64,000 nt of DNA from contig NZ_SRUO01000001.1 in NCBI RefSeq assembly GCF_004791025.1, positions 620,001-684,000 of the forward strand. The letters are read 5' to 3'. Both the position numbers and the translations under genes were made by a program. The stretch comes from Mesorhizobium sp. M4B.F.Ca.ET.203.01.1.1 (GTDB lineage Bacteria; Pseudomonadota; Alphaproteobacteria; Rhizobiales; Rhizobiaceae). Shown here one piece after another: positions 25,828 through 37,100 of the stretch. Position 1 is the first letter of the stretch; every line of letters starts with the position of its first letter. Below the pieces are notes generated by a model. The model was not told where the DNA came from and ran no database searches. It worked only from the letters and a program-made list of their open reading frames with translations.

Positions 25828-26601
25828 CTACTCCGCCGCCGCGCGGACGCCGGCTTTCGCCGCCGCATGCAGGCGCACGGCATCGCCGAAGGCGCGGAAA
25901 ATCCTGGCCGAATTGTCGTCCGACTTGACCCAATATTCGGGATGCCACTGAACGCCGACCGCGAACGCGCGAGCGTCGCGAACCGACACCGCCTCGACCG
26001 TCCCGTCGGCGGCGAGCGCCTCGACCTGCAGTTTCGACCCGAGCCGGTCGATCCCCTGGCGATGCAGTGAATTGACCTTGATCTCGCCCGCGCCGAAGAC
26101 GCCGGCGAGGCAGCTGCCCGGCTTGATCGAAATCGTCTGGTGGATGGCGAAGCGCTCGTCCTGATTGTCGCTCACCGGCGCGCGGTGGTCGAGCGATCCC
26201 TCGCGCTCCTGGATCTCGGTGCCCAGCGTGCCGCCCAGCGCCACGTTCAGTTCCTGGATGCCGCGGCAGATGGCGAGCAGCGGCACACCGCGCTCGATCG
26301 CCTTGCGGATCAGCGGCAGCGTGGTCGAATCGCGGGCCGGATCGTAGGGGCCGTTCCGCTCGCTGGCATCGCCGCCGTAGAGCGAGGGATGCACATTGGA
26401 CTTCGAGCCGGTGACCATGACCCCGTCGACCGACGACAAGAGTTCGTCGAAGTCGAGCCGGTCGCCAAAAGACGGCACCAGCAGCGGAAACACGCCGGCG
26501 CCGACGAGCGCGGCTTCCAGATATTGCTGCGGGGCAGCATGCCAGGTGTAGTTGTCGAATTGGCGGACGTCGGTCGAGATGGCGACGAGCGGCTGCTGCA
26601 T
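25828..26601 (-). CDS. Gamma-glutamyl-GABA hydrolase-like class I glutamine amidotransferase
   Basis: This is a cytosolic peptidase C26-type hydrolase (257 residues). The nucleophile Cys is in LLAICRGIQELNVALGG, and the catalytic His/Glu are in GVQWHPEYW. Family members cut gamma-glutamyl-GABA or similar amides, which would complement the gamma-glutamyl ligase-like enzyme at 13.2-14.6 kb, though the two are not in one operon. It is convergent with the Inh-like gene. Confidence 0.85.
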   Translation of the reverse strand: MQQPLVAISTDVRQFDNYTWHAAPQQYLEAALVGAGVFPLLVPSFGDRLDFDELLSSVDGVMVTGSKSNVHPSLYGGDASERNGPYDPARDSTTLPLIRKAIERGVPLLAICRGIQELNVALGGTLGTEIQEREGSLDHRAPVSDNQDERFAIHQTISIKPGSCLAGVFGAGEIKVNSLHRQGIDRLGSKLQVEALAADGTVEAVSVRDARAFAVGVQWHPEYWVKSDDNSARIFRAFGDAVRLHAAAKAGVRAAAE

Positions 26602-26653
26602 TTTGGATCCGGTTTCCGTTGAGAGCTAAGGAACTATTCTGCCTACAAAATAG

Positions 26654-28003
<1,350 letters not shown>

Positions 28004-28013
28004 GCTGGGATTA

Positions 28014-28071
28014 GCCCCTTCTCCCCGTCACTATACGGGGAGAAGGTTCTGGCAGGGGATGAGGGGCGGCG
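28014..28071. repeat. Single palindromic repeat unit
   Basis: One inverted copy, with arms CTTCTCCCCGT and ACGGGGAGAAG and a tail GGATGAGGGGCGGC. It lies just after the TRAP receptor gene stop and may act as a transcript 3' end between the convergent genes. Confidence 0.88.
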
Positions 28072-28115
28072 TAGACTTCGGCGACTGATCGCCCCGGGCT
28101 TTGCAGGCGCCTGGT

Positions 28116-29138
28116 TCAGCCTGGCACCACCAGCACCTTGACCTCGCCCGGCGCGGGCGGATTGGCGATCACCGCCGGCGCCTCCTCGAGCGATACCTGT
28201 CTCGATATCAGCCGGTCGACCTCGATCGCGCCCGAGGCGATGAGCCCGGCGGCGCGGCCGTGGGTGTAGGGGTTGAGGAAGGAGCCCAGAACCTTCAATT
28301 CGCGAAATAGCAGGTCGAAGGGCTCGAACACGACCTGCATGCCTTGCGGCACGACGCCGACGATGACGACGGTGCCGCCGGCCTTCGCCAGCCGCAACGA
28401 CTGCTCGACCGTATCGCGCACGCCGGCGCATTCGAACACCACGTCGGCACCGCCCGGCACCAGCCCGTCTGGTCCGGCAATGGCATCGATAACGTCGCCG
28501 GCGCCTGGATCGACTGAGGCCGTCGCGCCGAGCTCCTCGGCGAGCGCGCGGCGCGAGGCCTGGCGTGTCGACAGCACGATGGTCTTCGCCCCGGCAAGCC
28601 TTGCCAATTGCACGGTGAGCAGGCCGATGACGCCGCCACCGAGCACGACGACCGAGCCGCCCGGCTTGATCGCGGCGAGGTCGACGCCGTGCAGGCAGCA
28701 CGCCAACGGCTCGCAGAATGCGCCATGCGTCGGCTTGAGGCTCGCCGGCAGAAGGAAGGCCTGCTTCTGCGGCATCACGACATAATCGGCGAAGCCGCCG
28801 TCGCGATGAATGCCGATGGCATTGAGATTGCGGCAGAGGTTGACCCGCCCGGCATGGCAATGCGGGCATCGTCCGCAGGCGATGTTGGGATCGCCGGTGA
28901 CGCGGTCGCCGACGGAGAAGCCGATCACCGACGCCCCGACCGCCTCGACGATGCCCGAAAACTCATGCCCGGGCGTTACCGGCGGCTTGCAAGGAAACTC
29001 GCCGTGGAAGAGATGGCGATCGGTGCCGCAGACGCCGCAGGCCTCGATCCGCACCAGCAGATCGTCCGCACCGGCCGACGGCTTGTCGACCTCGCGCAGC
29101 GCTATGCTGCCGACAGCCTCGAGGCGAACCGCTTTCAT
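28116..29138 (-). CDS. Zinc-dependent alcohol dehydrogenase family protein
   Basis: This is a medium-chain dehydrogenase of 340 residues, in the sorbitol/threonine-dehydrogenase-like group. Catalytic zinc ligands are Cys37 (EACGVCGTDRHLFHG) and GHEFSG (His59, Glu60). Structural zinc ligands are Cys88, 91, 94 and 102 (CGRCPHCHAGRVNLC). The nucleotide-binding motif is VVLGGGVIGLLTVQLA. ATG 29138 has GGGGAGG upstream. It sits between the two halves of the TRAP system, same strand as dctM, 19 bp downstream of it, so it may act on the imported acid or polyol. Confidence 0.9.
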   Translation of the reverse strand: MKAVRLEAVGSIALREVDKPSAGADDLLVRIEACGVCGTDRHLFHGEFPCKPPVTPGHEFSGIVEAVGASVIGFSVGDRVTGDPNIACGRCPHCHAGRVNLCRNLNAIGIHRDGGFADYVVMPQKQAFLLPASLKPTHGAFCEPLACCLHGVDLAAIKPGGSVVVLGGGVIGLLTVQLARLAGAKTIVLSTRQASRRALAEELGATASVDPGAGDVIDAIAGPDGLVPGGADVVFECAGVRDTVEQSLRLAKAGGTVVIVGVVPQGMQVVFEPFDLLFRELKVLGSFLNPYTHGRAAGLIASGAIEVDRLISRQVSLEEAPAVIANPPAPGEVKVLVVPG

Positions 29139-29157
29139 AACTGTCGGGCCTCCCCCA

Positions 29158-30951
29158 TCAATTGAAGTTCGGCGGCTGCGACAGATCGGGCGCCGGTGCC
29201 GCCGGCGTGGCGGGCGGCGTGTCGCCGAAGCTCGGTGGCTGGGACAGGTCGGTGGCCGGCGGTGCCGGTGCCGCCCCGCCAGAGGCCGGAGCGGCGGCGC
29301 CATCCGCCGGCGGCGTGCCGAGCGGCGACAGGCCCGGCATCTGCGGCAACTGGATGTCGATCGTGCCCGGATCAACCGCCGCGCCCTTGTAGTGCATCAC
29401 CATCTGCGGGAAGGCGATGGTGAGCCCGATCATGATCACCTGGATGCAGACGAAGGGCACCGCGCCCCAATAGATCTGGCCGGTGGTGACCGGCGCGATC
29501 TGCTTGCCGGTGATGCGGTCGAGATAGGGCACGCGCGCGGCGACCGAGCGCAGGTAGAACAGCGCGAAGCCGAAGGGCGGATGCATGAAGGAGGTCTGCA
29601 TGTTGACGCCGAGCAGCACGCCGAACCAGATCAGGTCGATGCCGAGCTTGTCGGCGGCGGGCGCCAACAGCGGCACGATGATGAAGGCGAGCTCGAAGAA
29701 ATCGAGGAAGAAGGCAAGCACGAAGACCAGCGCGTTGACGCCGATCAGGAAGCCGACCTCGCCGCCCGGCAGCGAGGTGAGCAGATGCTCGACCCAGAGG
29801 TGGCCGTTGACGCCGTAGAAGGTCAGCGAGAAGACGCGCGCGCCGATCAGGATGAACAGCACGAAGGAGGACAGCCTGGTCGTCGCGGTCAGCGCCTGCT
29901 TGATCACATCCAGCGACAGCCGCCCCTTTGCCGCCGCCATGATCAATGCGCCGACGGAGCCCATGGCGCCGCCCTCGGTCGGGGTGGCGATGCCAAGGAA
30001 GATGGTGCCGAGGACCAGGAAGATCAGCGCCAGCGGCGGGATCAGCACGATGATCACCTGCTGCGCCAGCCGGGACATCATGTTGATGTTCAGGCCCTTG
30101 TCGGCAATCGCCACGACATAGATCAGGATCACGCCGACGCAGGCGCCGAGAATGTCGGCATTGTCGCCATGCGCCGGCGCCAGATAGCGATAGGCGGCGT
30201 AGGACACAGCGACCGCAACCGCCAGCGCCACGATCAGCGACACCACGCCATGGCCGAGGGTGCGGGCTTCGAGCGGCAGGGCCGGCATCGATTTCGGCCG
30301 GACGATCGACATGATCAGGATGTAGAGCATGTAGATGCCGGTGAGCACGAGGCCGGGGATCAGCGCGCCGGCATACATGTCGCCGACGGAGCGGCCGAGC
30401 TGGTCGGCGAGCACGATCAGCACCAGCGAGGGCGGGATGATCTGGGCGAGCGTGCCCGACGCCGCGATGACGCCCGACGCCACACGGCGGTCATAGCCGT
30501 AGCGCAGCATGATCGGCAGCGAGATCAGGCCCATGGCGATGACGGACGCCGCCACGACACCGGTGGTCGCCGCTAGCAGCGCGCCGACGAAGATGACGGC
30601 ATAGGCAAGGCCGCCGCGGATCGGCCCGAACAGCTGGCCGATCGTGTCGAGCAGGTCCTCGGCCATGCCGGATCGCTCCAGCACGATGCCCATGAAGGTA
30701 AAGAACGGGATCGCCAGCAGCGTGTCGTTCGACATCACCCGGCTGCCGTAGAAATTGTCGGGCAGCGCATGCAGCAGGGGCCAGGCCAGGTTTATCGAGC
30801 CGCCCGAATAGGGCGACAGCAGGACGCCGATGGAGAAGAACAAAAGGCCGTTGGCTGCGAGCGAGAAGGCGACGGGGTAACCGATCAAAAGGAAGATGAT
30901 CAGCGAGGCGAACATGATCGGCGCCATGTTCTGGGCGATGAACTCGATCAT
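29158..30951 (-). CDS. dctM: TRAP transporter large permease DctM with a Pro/Ala-rich C-terminal tail
   Basis: This inner-membrane proton- or sodium-coupled permease has 597 residues, more than a dozen hydrophobic segments, and DctM blocks such as PFFTFMGIVLERSGMAEDLL and ASGTLAQIIPPSLVLIVLAD. The last 70 residues or so are low complexity (GAAAPASGGAAPAPP) with two copies of a DLSQPP motif, not needed for the permease fold. dctQ overlaps it upstream (30948-30951), and the alcohol dehydrogenase follows. Confidence 0.9.
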   Translation of the reverse strand: MIEFIAQNMAPIMFASLIIFLLIGYPVAFSLAANGLLFFSIGVLLSPYSGGSINLAWPLLHALPDNFYGSRVMSNDTLLAIPFFTFMGIVLERSGMAEDLLDTIGQLFGPIRGGLAYAVIFVGALLAATTGVVAASVIAMGLISLPIMLRYGYDRRVASGVIAASGTLAQIIPPSLVLIVLADQLGRSVGDMYAGALIPGLVLTGIYMLYILIMSIVRPKSMPALPLEARTLGHGVVSLIVALAVAVAVSYAAYRYLAPAHGDNADILGACVGVILIYVVAIADKGLNINMMSRLAQQVIIVLIPPLALIFLVLGTIFLGIATPTEGGAMGSVGALIMAAAKGRLSLDVIKQALTATTRLSSFVLFILIGARVFSLTFYGVNGHLWVEHLLTSLPGGEVGFLIGVNALVFVLAFFLDFFELAFIIVPLLAPAADKLGIDLIWFGVLLGVNMQTSFMHPPFGFALFYLRSVAARVPYLDRITGKQIAPVTTGQIYWGAVPFVCIQVIMIGLTIAFPQMVMHYKGAAVDPGTIDIQLPQMPGLSPLGTPPADGAAAPASGGAAPAPPATDLSQPPSFGDTPPATPAAPAPDLSQPPNFN

Positions 30952-31553
30952 GGGCGCACCTCGCCGGCCAGCGCCTTGGCTTCTTCGGCGAGTGCTTTCG
31001 CCTCGAGTTCGGCCTGTTCATGCGCCGATATGAAGGGATTGGGATCGTCCATGTCACCGCGCATGATGGCGATCTTCTTGATGATCTCGGAGATGCCCTG
31101 CAGCGCCAGCAGGAAGAAGCCGACAAGCAGGATCGCCTTCGCCGGCCAGACGATCAGCCCGCCGGCATTGGTCGACATTTCGCCGCTGCGGAAGGACAGC
31201 GACACATAGGGCACGAAATAGATCACCATCAGGGTGACGAACGGCATCAGGAACAGCATGTGACCGAGCAGGTCGATCCAGTGCTGCACCCGGCGCGAGA
31301 ACATGCCGTAGACGATGTCGATGCGGATATGGTCGTTCTGCTTCAGCGTATAGGCGGCGGCCAGCATGAAGGCGGCGCCGAACAGATACCATTGCAATTC
31401 AAGCCACGCGTTCGACGATATGTCGAAGACCTTGCGGATGATCGCGTTGCCGGCGCTGACCAGGATCGCCAGCAGGATCAGCCACGACACCCATCTGCCG
31501 ATGAACTCGTTCACACGGTCGATCGTTCTGGATAGAGCGAGCAGCCCTGCCAT
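30948..31553 (-). CDS. dctQ: TRAP transporter small permease DctQ
   Basis: This four-helix inner-membrane subunit has 201 residues if read from MAGLLALSRTID (31553). An upstream in-frame ATG at 31574 lies within a repeat-like hairpin. FDISSNAWLELQWYLFGAAF and AYTLKQNDHIRIDI are typical of DctQ. It is translationally coupled to dctM and forms the permease for the receptor at 26.9 kb. Confidence 0.87.
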   Translation of the reverse strand: MAGLLALSRTIDRVNEFIGRWVSWLILLAILVSAGNAIIRKVFDISSNAWLELQWYLFGAAFMLAAAYTLKQNDHIRIDIVYGMFSRRVQHWIDLLGHMLFLMPFVTLMVIYFVPYVSLSFRSGEMSTNAGGLIVWPAKAILLVGFFLLALQGISEIIKKIAIMRGDMDDPNPFISAHEQAELEAKALAEEAKALAGEVRP

Positions 31554-31570
31554 GCATTTCCTCCCTCCGC

Positions 31571-31614
31571 GCATCGGCCCGAAAATCGGTTTCGATTTCC
31601 GGAAATCGCGATGC
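31571..31614. repeat. Rhizobial intergenic palindrome
   Basis: GCATCG and CGATGC ends enclose a perfect inner palindrome CGATTTCCGGAAATCG (31593-31608). It resembles a common rhizobial intergenic hairpin and touches the 5' side of dctQ. The remaining gap to 31797 shows no recognised feature. Confidence 0.6.
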
Positions 31615-31797
31615 GCAATTCAAAATGTCGGAGGCGCGCCGGCTCCCCTTATTTTCCGACGTGCCGCAGTGGCCCAACGGTATGCCGTGCGTGGCACGGC
31701 GGGTCAACACGGCAGAGGGGCGGTCAACATGGTTGTGAGACGGGGACGCCGGCAAACCGCCGGCTAGCGGGGCACGATGCAACCAAAGTCTGATAGG

Positions 31798-32703
31798 TCA
31801 GGCGATTTTCTGCTGGTCGCGGCCGGCGCCGATCAGCACCAGCATGGCGACGAGGAACAGATACATCCAGGCATCGCGCCATTCGAGCGGGAAATAGCCG
31901 GCCCACAGCGATTCGGCCATGCCGAAGGCGGCGGCACCGAGCGCGGCGCGAGGCGGCGAGAGATAGCCGCCGACCGCCGTCACGAACAGCACCTTCAACC
32001 CGTAGACCAGGCCGGTGCCGAAGCTGATGTTGCCATAGTAGATGCCGGCCAGCACGCCGGCGAGCGCGGCGCAGAAGCCGCCGAGCAGAACCGCCTGGCG
32101 GAAGACCGAGCGCACGTCGACGCCGCACATCGCCGCCGCCCTGGGATCGTCGGAGACGGCGCGCCAGGAGCGTCCGAACCGGGAGCGGGCGAACGCCCAG
32201 GCGGCAAGCGCGATGGCCGCCAGCACGGCGGCGCAGTCGAGCAGCTGGATCAGCGTCAGCGTCGCCTTGAAGCCGTCGTGCTCGGCGAAGACGACCGGCA
32301 CGGCCAGCATCGGCGGCAGCCACAGGTCGTGCGTGTCGGCGGCGATGCGGCTTGACTCCGAAAGCACCAGCAATACGCCCAGCGTCGTCACCACGATGGC
32401 GTTGGGCGAGCGGTCGGCCAGCGGCTCGAAGACGTTGCGCGACAGGACGCGGCTGATCAGCGCCGCATAGAGGAAGGCCGCAAACACGCCGAGCGCGACA
32501 GAGGCATAGAGCGTCAGCCAAAGCGCCTGGTAGCCGAAGGCGGCGGTCAGGATCATTGTGTGGCCGCAGAAGGCGAAGACCGCGCCATAGGCGAGGTTGG
32601 TGCGGTGCAGGATGCCGTTGGTCAGTACATAGCCGAAGGCGAGAAGCGCATAGAGCGCGCCCGAATGCAGCCCGTTCAGAACCTGCTGGAAGAAATAGAG
32701 CAT
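31798..32703 (-). CDS. Branched-chain amino acid ABC transporter permease (LivH-like), orphan
   Basis: This inner-membrane permease of the LivH type has 301 residues and about eight hydrophobic segments. Its N-terminus FFQQVLNGLHSGALYALLAF and the coupling region WRAVSDDPRAAAMCGVDV are typical. The start is ATG 32703 (MLYFFQQ). No binding protein, second permease or ATPase is adjacent, unlike the complete Liv operon at 55.6-60.5 kb. It is either a remnant or shares partners coded elsewhere. Confidence 0.85.
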   Translation of the reverse strand: MLYFFQQVLNGLHSGALYALLAFGYVLTNGILHRTNLAYGAVFAFCGHTMILTAAFGYQALWLTLYASVALGVFAAFLYAALISRVLSRNVFEPLADRSPNAIVVTTLGVLLVLSESSRIAADTHDLWLPPMLAVPVVFAEHDGFKATLTLIQLLDCAAVLAAIALAAWAFARSRFGRSWRAVSDDPRAAAMCGVDVRSVFRQAVLLGGFCAALAGVLAGIYYGNISFGTGLVYGLKVLFVTAVGGYLSPPRAALGAAAFGMAESLWAGYFPLEWRDAWMYLFLVAMLVLIGAGRDQQKIA

Positions 32704-32715
32704 GCGCAGACCTCG

Positions 32716-32764
32716 GAGCATGTCGCCCAAAAGTGCCTAGCGGTTTTGGGGCAACGACATGCTC
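32716..32764. repeat. Rhizobial intergenic hairpin element
   Basis: GAGCATGTCG and CGACATGCTC form perfect outer arms. The inside holds CCCAAAAGTGCCTAGCGG and TTTTGGGG, which pair through CCCAAAA/TTTTGGG. It is located between the divergent livH-like and CGNR genes, immediately upstream of the livH start. Confidence 0.8.
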
Positions 32765-32856
32765 GAAACAGGGGCAGCGGCAACTCGCAACCCTGCGCGG
32801 AACGTTGCATTCGGAATCTAACTTGTCAAACGCGATTTATCGGTTAGGTTTCTGTC

Positions 32857-33465
32857 ATGACGGTATCCTGGACCCCGCACCGCTTCACCGGCGGCATTCT
32901 CGCGCTCGACACCGCGAACACCGTCGTGCTGCGCAACGACCCGGAGAAGACCTTCGACCGTTTCGACAATCCGGCCGAGATCGCCCGTTTCGCCGAGGCG
33001 GCGAGCGGCTTCCGCGCCAGCGAGCTCGGCGGTCGCAAGCTGGAAGCGCCGGCGCCCGAGGCGATCGCACCGGTGGTGCTGTCGATCCGCGAGACCACCG
33101 ACCGCCTGTTCCGCAACGCGGTGGCAAAGGGCGCGATCGCCACCGGCGACCTGCCCGATTTCCTGGCGGCCTGCGCCGACGGACTGGCGCAAAGCCGCAC
33201 CGAAATCGGCGCTTCGGGGCAGCCGTTCGGCGACCCGGCGACACCGATGGCCTTCGAGTCGGCGCTGGCCGTCTCGGCGCTGTCGCTGCTGCGCGAGGAG
33301 ACGGTCGCGCGGCTCAGGATCTGTCCCAACTGCAGCTGGCTGTTCGTCGACCGCAGCCGCAATTCCAGTCGCCTCTGGTGCGACATGGCGGTGTGCGGCA
33401 ACCGGCAAAAGGCAAACCGTTATTACCGCCGCCGCACGGCGGCCAGGGAGGCTACCGATGTCTAG
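32857..33465 (+). CDS. ABATE/CGNR zinc-finger protein
   Basis: This is a cytosolic, probably DNA-binding regulator of 202 residues. The N-terminal stress-sensing-like ABATE domain is followed by the CGNR zinc finger: CPNCSWLFVDRSRN, then CDMAVCGNRQKANRYYRR. The cysteine pairs and the CGNR motif are intact. It overlaps the following lipoprotein gene by 8 bp. Members are thought to be transcription factors, but few are characterised. Confidence 0.88.
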   Translation: MTVSWTPHRFTGGILALDTANTVVLRNDPEKTFDRFDNPAEIARFAEAASGFRASELGGRKLEAPAPEAIAPVVLSIRETTDRLFRNAVAKGAIATGDLPDFLAACADGLAQSRTEIGASGQPFGDPATPMAFESALAVSALSLLREETVARLRICPNCSWLFVDRSRNSSRLWCDMAVCGNRQKANRYYRRRTAAREATDV

Positions 33466-33988
33466 GAAAAATTCGCGCTCGATCGTTCTCGGCGCCGCTC
33501 TGCTGGCGGTGGCAATGCTTGGCGCCTGCCGCGATTCCGGCAAGGAGCAGCTGTTCGCTATTTCCGGCAAGCTGTTCGAGTTCAATTACCGGCTGGGCAT
33601 CGCCACCTATGTCGTCACCCTCAACCCGCTGCGGCCGATGGGAGAAGGCCAGGTTGCCGTGGTCAGCTTCCAGAACCCGGCCGGGGGAGATCCGATCATC
33701 GTCAACCAGAAGATCTGGCCCAAGCTGCCGCATATAACGCTGACCAGTCCGCCGCTCACCTGCGTGGTCAAGGACAAGCCCTATTCGATCTCGATCCGCA
33801 TCGAGGACGCCAATGGCACGCTGCTGCAGAGCTTCGAGACGACGCTGACTTCGTCGATGGATCAGTCGGTGCTGCCGGACCGTCCGCTGGTGGTCGGGCC
33901 GGTCTACGAGCTCAACAAGGACATGATCGGCCATGTCGACGGCAAGCTGCCGGGCGAGCCCAAGCCCGATTGCTCGAAGGCCGCCTGA
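33458..33988 (+). CDS. Putative lipoprotein of unknown function
   Basis: This 176-residue protein has a signal peptide ending in a lipobox (LLAVAMLGAC), so Cys24 is probably lipidated. The mature part has no motif I recognise and looks like a beta-rich domain. It is coupled to the CGNR gene by an 8-bp overlap. The 205-bp gap that follows contains no clear signal. Confidence 0.7.
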   Translation: MSRKNSRSIVLGAALLAVAMLGACRDSGKEQLFAISGKLFEFNYRLGIATYVVTLNPLRPMGEGQVAVVSFQNPAGGDPIIVNQKIWPKLPHITLTSPPLTCVVKDKPYSISIRIEDANGTLLQSFETTLTSSMDQSVLPDRPLVVGPVYELNKDMIGHVDGKLPGEPKPDCSKAA

Positions 33989-34193
33989 GGTTCAGGGGCC
34001 GGAATTTTCGTGCTCGGCTGAACCGCCCCCGGTGCCGTTGCATGCGTCAACCGCCGCCGATTTGACCGTTTGTTGCGCGTCGTCTGGCACCTGCGATTTC
34101 GTTTGACCTCTCCGGCAAGGGGAGAAAGACTGCGGCGTCCCACTCCGACGTAGGCCGCGCGATTCCGTGCGCCCTCCGCGAAGGAAATGCCTG

Positions 34194-37100
34194 ATGACGC
34201 TGCATGACGTCGCGCTCGACGACAAGTTCGACCTTGGCAAGGAGCGCATCTTCCTTTCCGGCGCGCAGGCCGTCATCCGCATGCTTCTGATGCAGCGCGA
34301 GCGCGATCGCCGCGCGGGGTTGAACACCGCCGGCTTCGTCTCCGGCTATCGCGGCTCGCCGCTCGGCGGCCTCGACATGCAGCTGTGGAGGGCCAAGAAG
34401 CAGCTGGCGCAGTCCGACATCGTCTTCCAGCCCGGCCTCAACGAAGAGCTTGCCGCCACCGCCTGCTGGGGCACGCAGCAGGCCGAATTGCTGGGCGAAG
34501 GCACGCATGACGGCGTCTTTTCGGTCTGGTACGGCAAGGGGCCGGGCGTCGATCGCTCCGGCGACGTGTTCCGCCACGCCAACCTCGCCGGCTCGTCGAA
34601 GCATGGCGGCGTGCTTGCCCTGATGGGCGACGACCACATGGCCGAATCGTCGACCAACGCGCACGCCACCGAATTCCTGTTCGTCGACACGATGGTGCCG
34701 ATCCTCAACCCGGCCGGCGTCCAGGAGATCATCGACTACGGGCTCTACGGCTTCGCCATGTCGCGCTTCGCCGGCACCTGGGCGGCGATCAAATGCGTCA
34801 AGGACAACATCGAATCGACGGCCTCCGTCGACGCCTCGCTGGGGCGGCTGAACATCGTGGTGCCGCCGTTCGACATGCCGCCCGGCGGCCTCAACATCCG
34901 CCACGAGATCGATATGCTCGGCCAGGAGGAGCGGCTGCATGAGTACAAGCGCAACGCGGCCTCCGCCTTCATCCACGCCAACGGGCTGAACCGCATCATC
35001 TATTCCGGCGGCCGCAATCCGAAGCTCGGCGTCATCACCATCGGCAAGAGCTATCTCGACGTACGCCAGGCGCTGGAGGATATCGGCATCGACGAGGCGG
35101 CGGCCAACCGCATCGGCATCCGGCTGTTCAAGGTCGGCTGCCCGTGGCCGCTCGACCTGCAGCATGTCGCCGACTTCGCCCGCGGCCTCGACACCATCGT
35201 CGTCGTCGAGGAGAAGCGCTCGCTGATCGAGGTGCAACTGCGCGAAAGCCTCTACGGCACCGCCAGCCAGCCGGCGATCGTCGGCAAGAAGGACGAGCGC
35301 GGCGACTGGCTGTTCCCGGCCAAGGGCGCGCTCGATCCGAACGAGATCGCGATCGCGCTCGGCGAGCGGATCCTGCGCACCATCGGCCCGTCGGAAGAGA
35401 TCGCGGCGCGGGTGGCGAAACTGCGCCAGTTCCAGGCCATGCTCGCCGATACAGTCGATATCGGCTCGCGTACGCCCTTCTTCTGCTCCGGCTGCCCGCA
35501 CAATTCCTCGACCAAGGTGCCGGACGGGTCGCTGGCCGCCGCCGGCATCGGCTGCCATTTCATGGCGCTGTGGATGGACAGGAACACCGTCGGCTTCACC
35601 GCGATGGGTGGCGAAGGCGCGCAGTGGGTCGGCCAGGCGCCATTCTCGAAACGCGACCACATCTTCCAGAATCTCGGCGACGGCACCTACAATCACTCCG
35701 GCGCGCTGGCGATCCGCTTCGCGCTGTCGAGCGATGCCAACATCACCTACAAGATCCTCTACAACGACGCTGTGGCCATGACCGGCGGCCAGCCGCATGA
35801 GGGCGGGCTGACCGTCGACATGATCGCCAGGCAGGTGCGGGCCGAAGGCGTCGAGCGCATCGCCATCGTCACCGACGAGCCGGACAAATACGCGGGGAAG
35901 GCCGACTTCCCGGCAGGCGCGACCATCCATCACCGCGACGACCTCGACCTCGTCCAGCGCGAATTGCGCGGGGTCAAGGGCATCTCCGTGCTTCTCTACG
36001 ACCAGACCTGCGCCGCCGAGAAGCGCCGCCGCCGCAAGCGCGGCACCTTCCCCGACCCCGACAAACGCATCTTCATCAACGAGCTGGTGTGCGAGGGTTG
36101 CGGCGATTGCGGGGTGCAATCCAACTGCGTGTCGATCCAGCCGGTCGAGACCGAATTCGGCCGCAAGCGGCGCATCGACCAGTCGAGCTGCAACAAGGAT
36201 TTCTCCTGCGTCAACGGCTTCTGCCCGTCTTTCGTCACCGTGCACGGCGCCAAGATCAGAAAGGCCGAGGGCATCGCCGGCAGGACCGACCCGCTCCATG
36301 GCGTGCCCGCCCCGGCCGAGTTCCCCCTCGGCGCGCAGGGATGGGCCGGGATCATCGACGGCGTCGGCGGCACCGGCGTCGTCACCATCGGCGCGGTGCT
36401 CGGCATGGCGGCGCATCTCGAGGACAAGGGCTGCGGCATGATCGACATGGCCGGCCTCGCCCAGAAGGGCGGCTCGGTGTTCACCCATGTGCGCATCGCA
36501 CGCACGCCGGACGAGATCCACGCCATCCGCGTTTCGGCGGGGAAGGCCGACCTGGTGCTCGGCTGCGACCTCGTCGTGTCGGGCGCGCAGAAGGTGCTGG
36601 CGGCGGTGCGCGAGGGCCATACGATCTTCCTCGCCAACACCGCCGAGATCATGCCCGGCGAATTCACCCGCTCCGCCGACTTCTCGCTGCCGGTCGAGCG
36701 GCTGAAAAAGGCGATCCGCACTGCCGCAGGCGACGGCAAGGCGCATTTCTTCGACGCCACCCGCACCGCCACCCAATTGTTCGGCAACTCGCTCGGCGCC
36801 AACATGTTCATGCTCGGCTTCGCCTTCCAGCATGGCGGGCTGCCGCTGTCGGCCGAGGCGGTCGAGAAGGCGATCGAGCTCAATGGCGAGGCAGTGGCGA
36901 TGAACGTCGCCGCGTTCCGCTGGGGCCGCCGCGCCGCGCATGAGCCGGATTTCGTGCGCGGCCTCGTCAGCCAGCCGGGCAAGGCGGCCGCCGCGCCCTC
37001 CGAGACGCTGGACGAGATCATCGCCCGCCGCGTCGCCTTCCTCACCGCCTATCAGAACCCAGCCTACGGCAAGCGCTATGCCCAAAGGCTCGCCGCGCTG

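Noticed and set aside
28316..28400. A second receptor or regulator gene within the alcohol dehydrogenase
   Set aside because: Only short frames in other phases exist here, and the dehydrogenase frame is intact with all zinc ligands.
34047..37085. Open frame of 1012 codons on the minus strand
   Set aside because: It is antisense to the indolepyruvate oxidoreductase gene and has His/Arg/Asp-rich, low-complexity content typical of shadow frames in GC-rich DNA.
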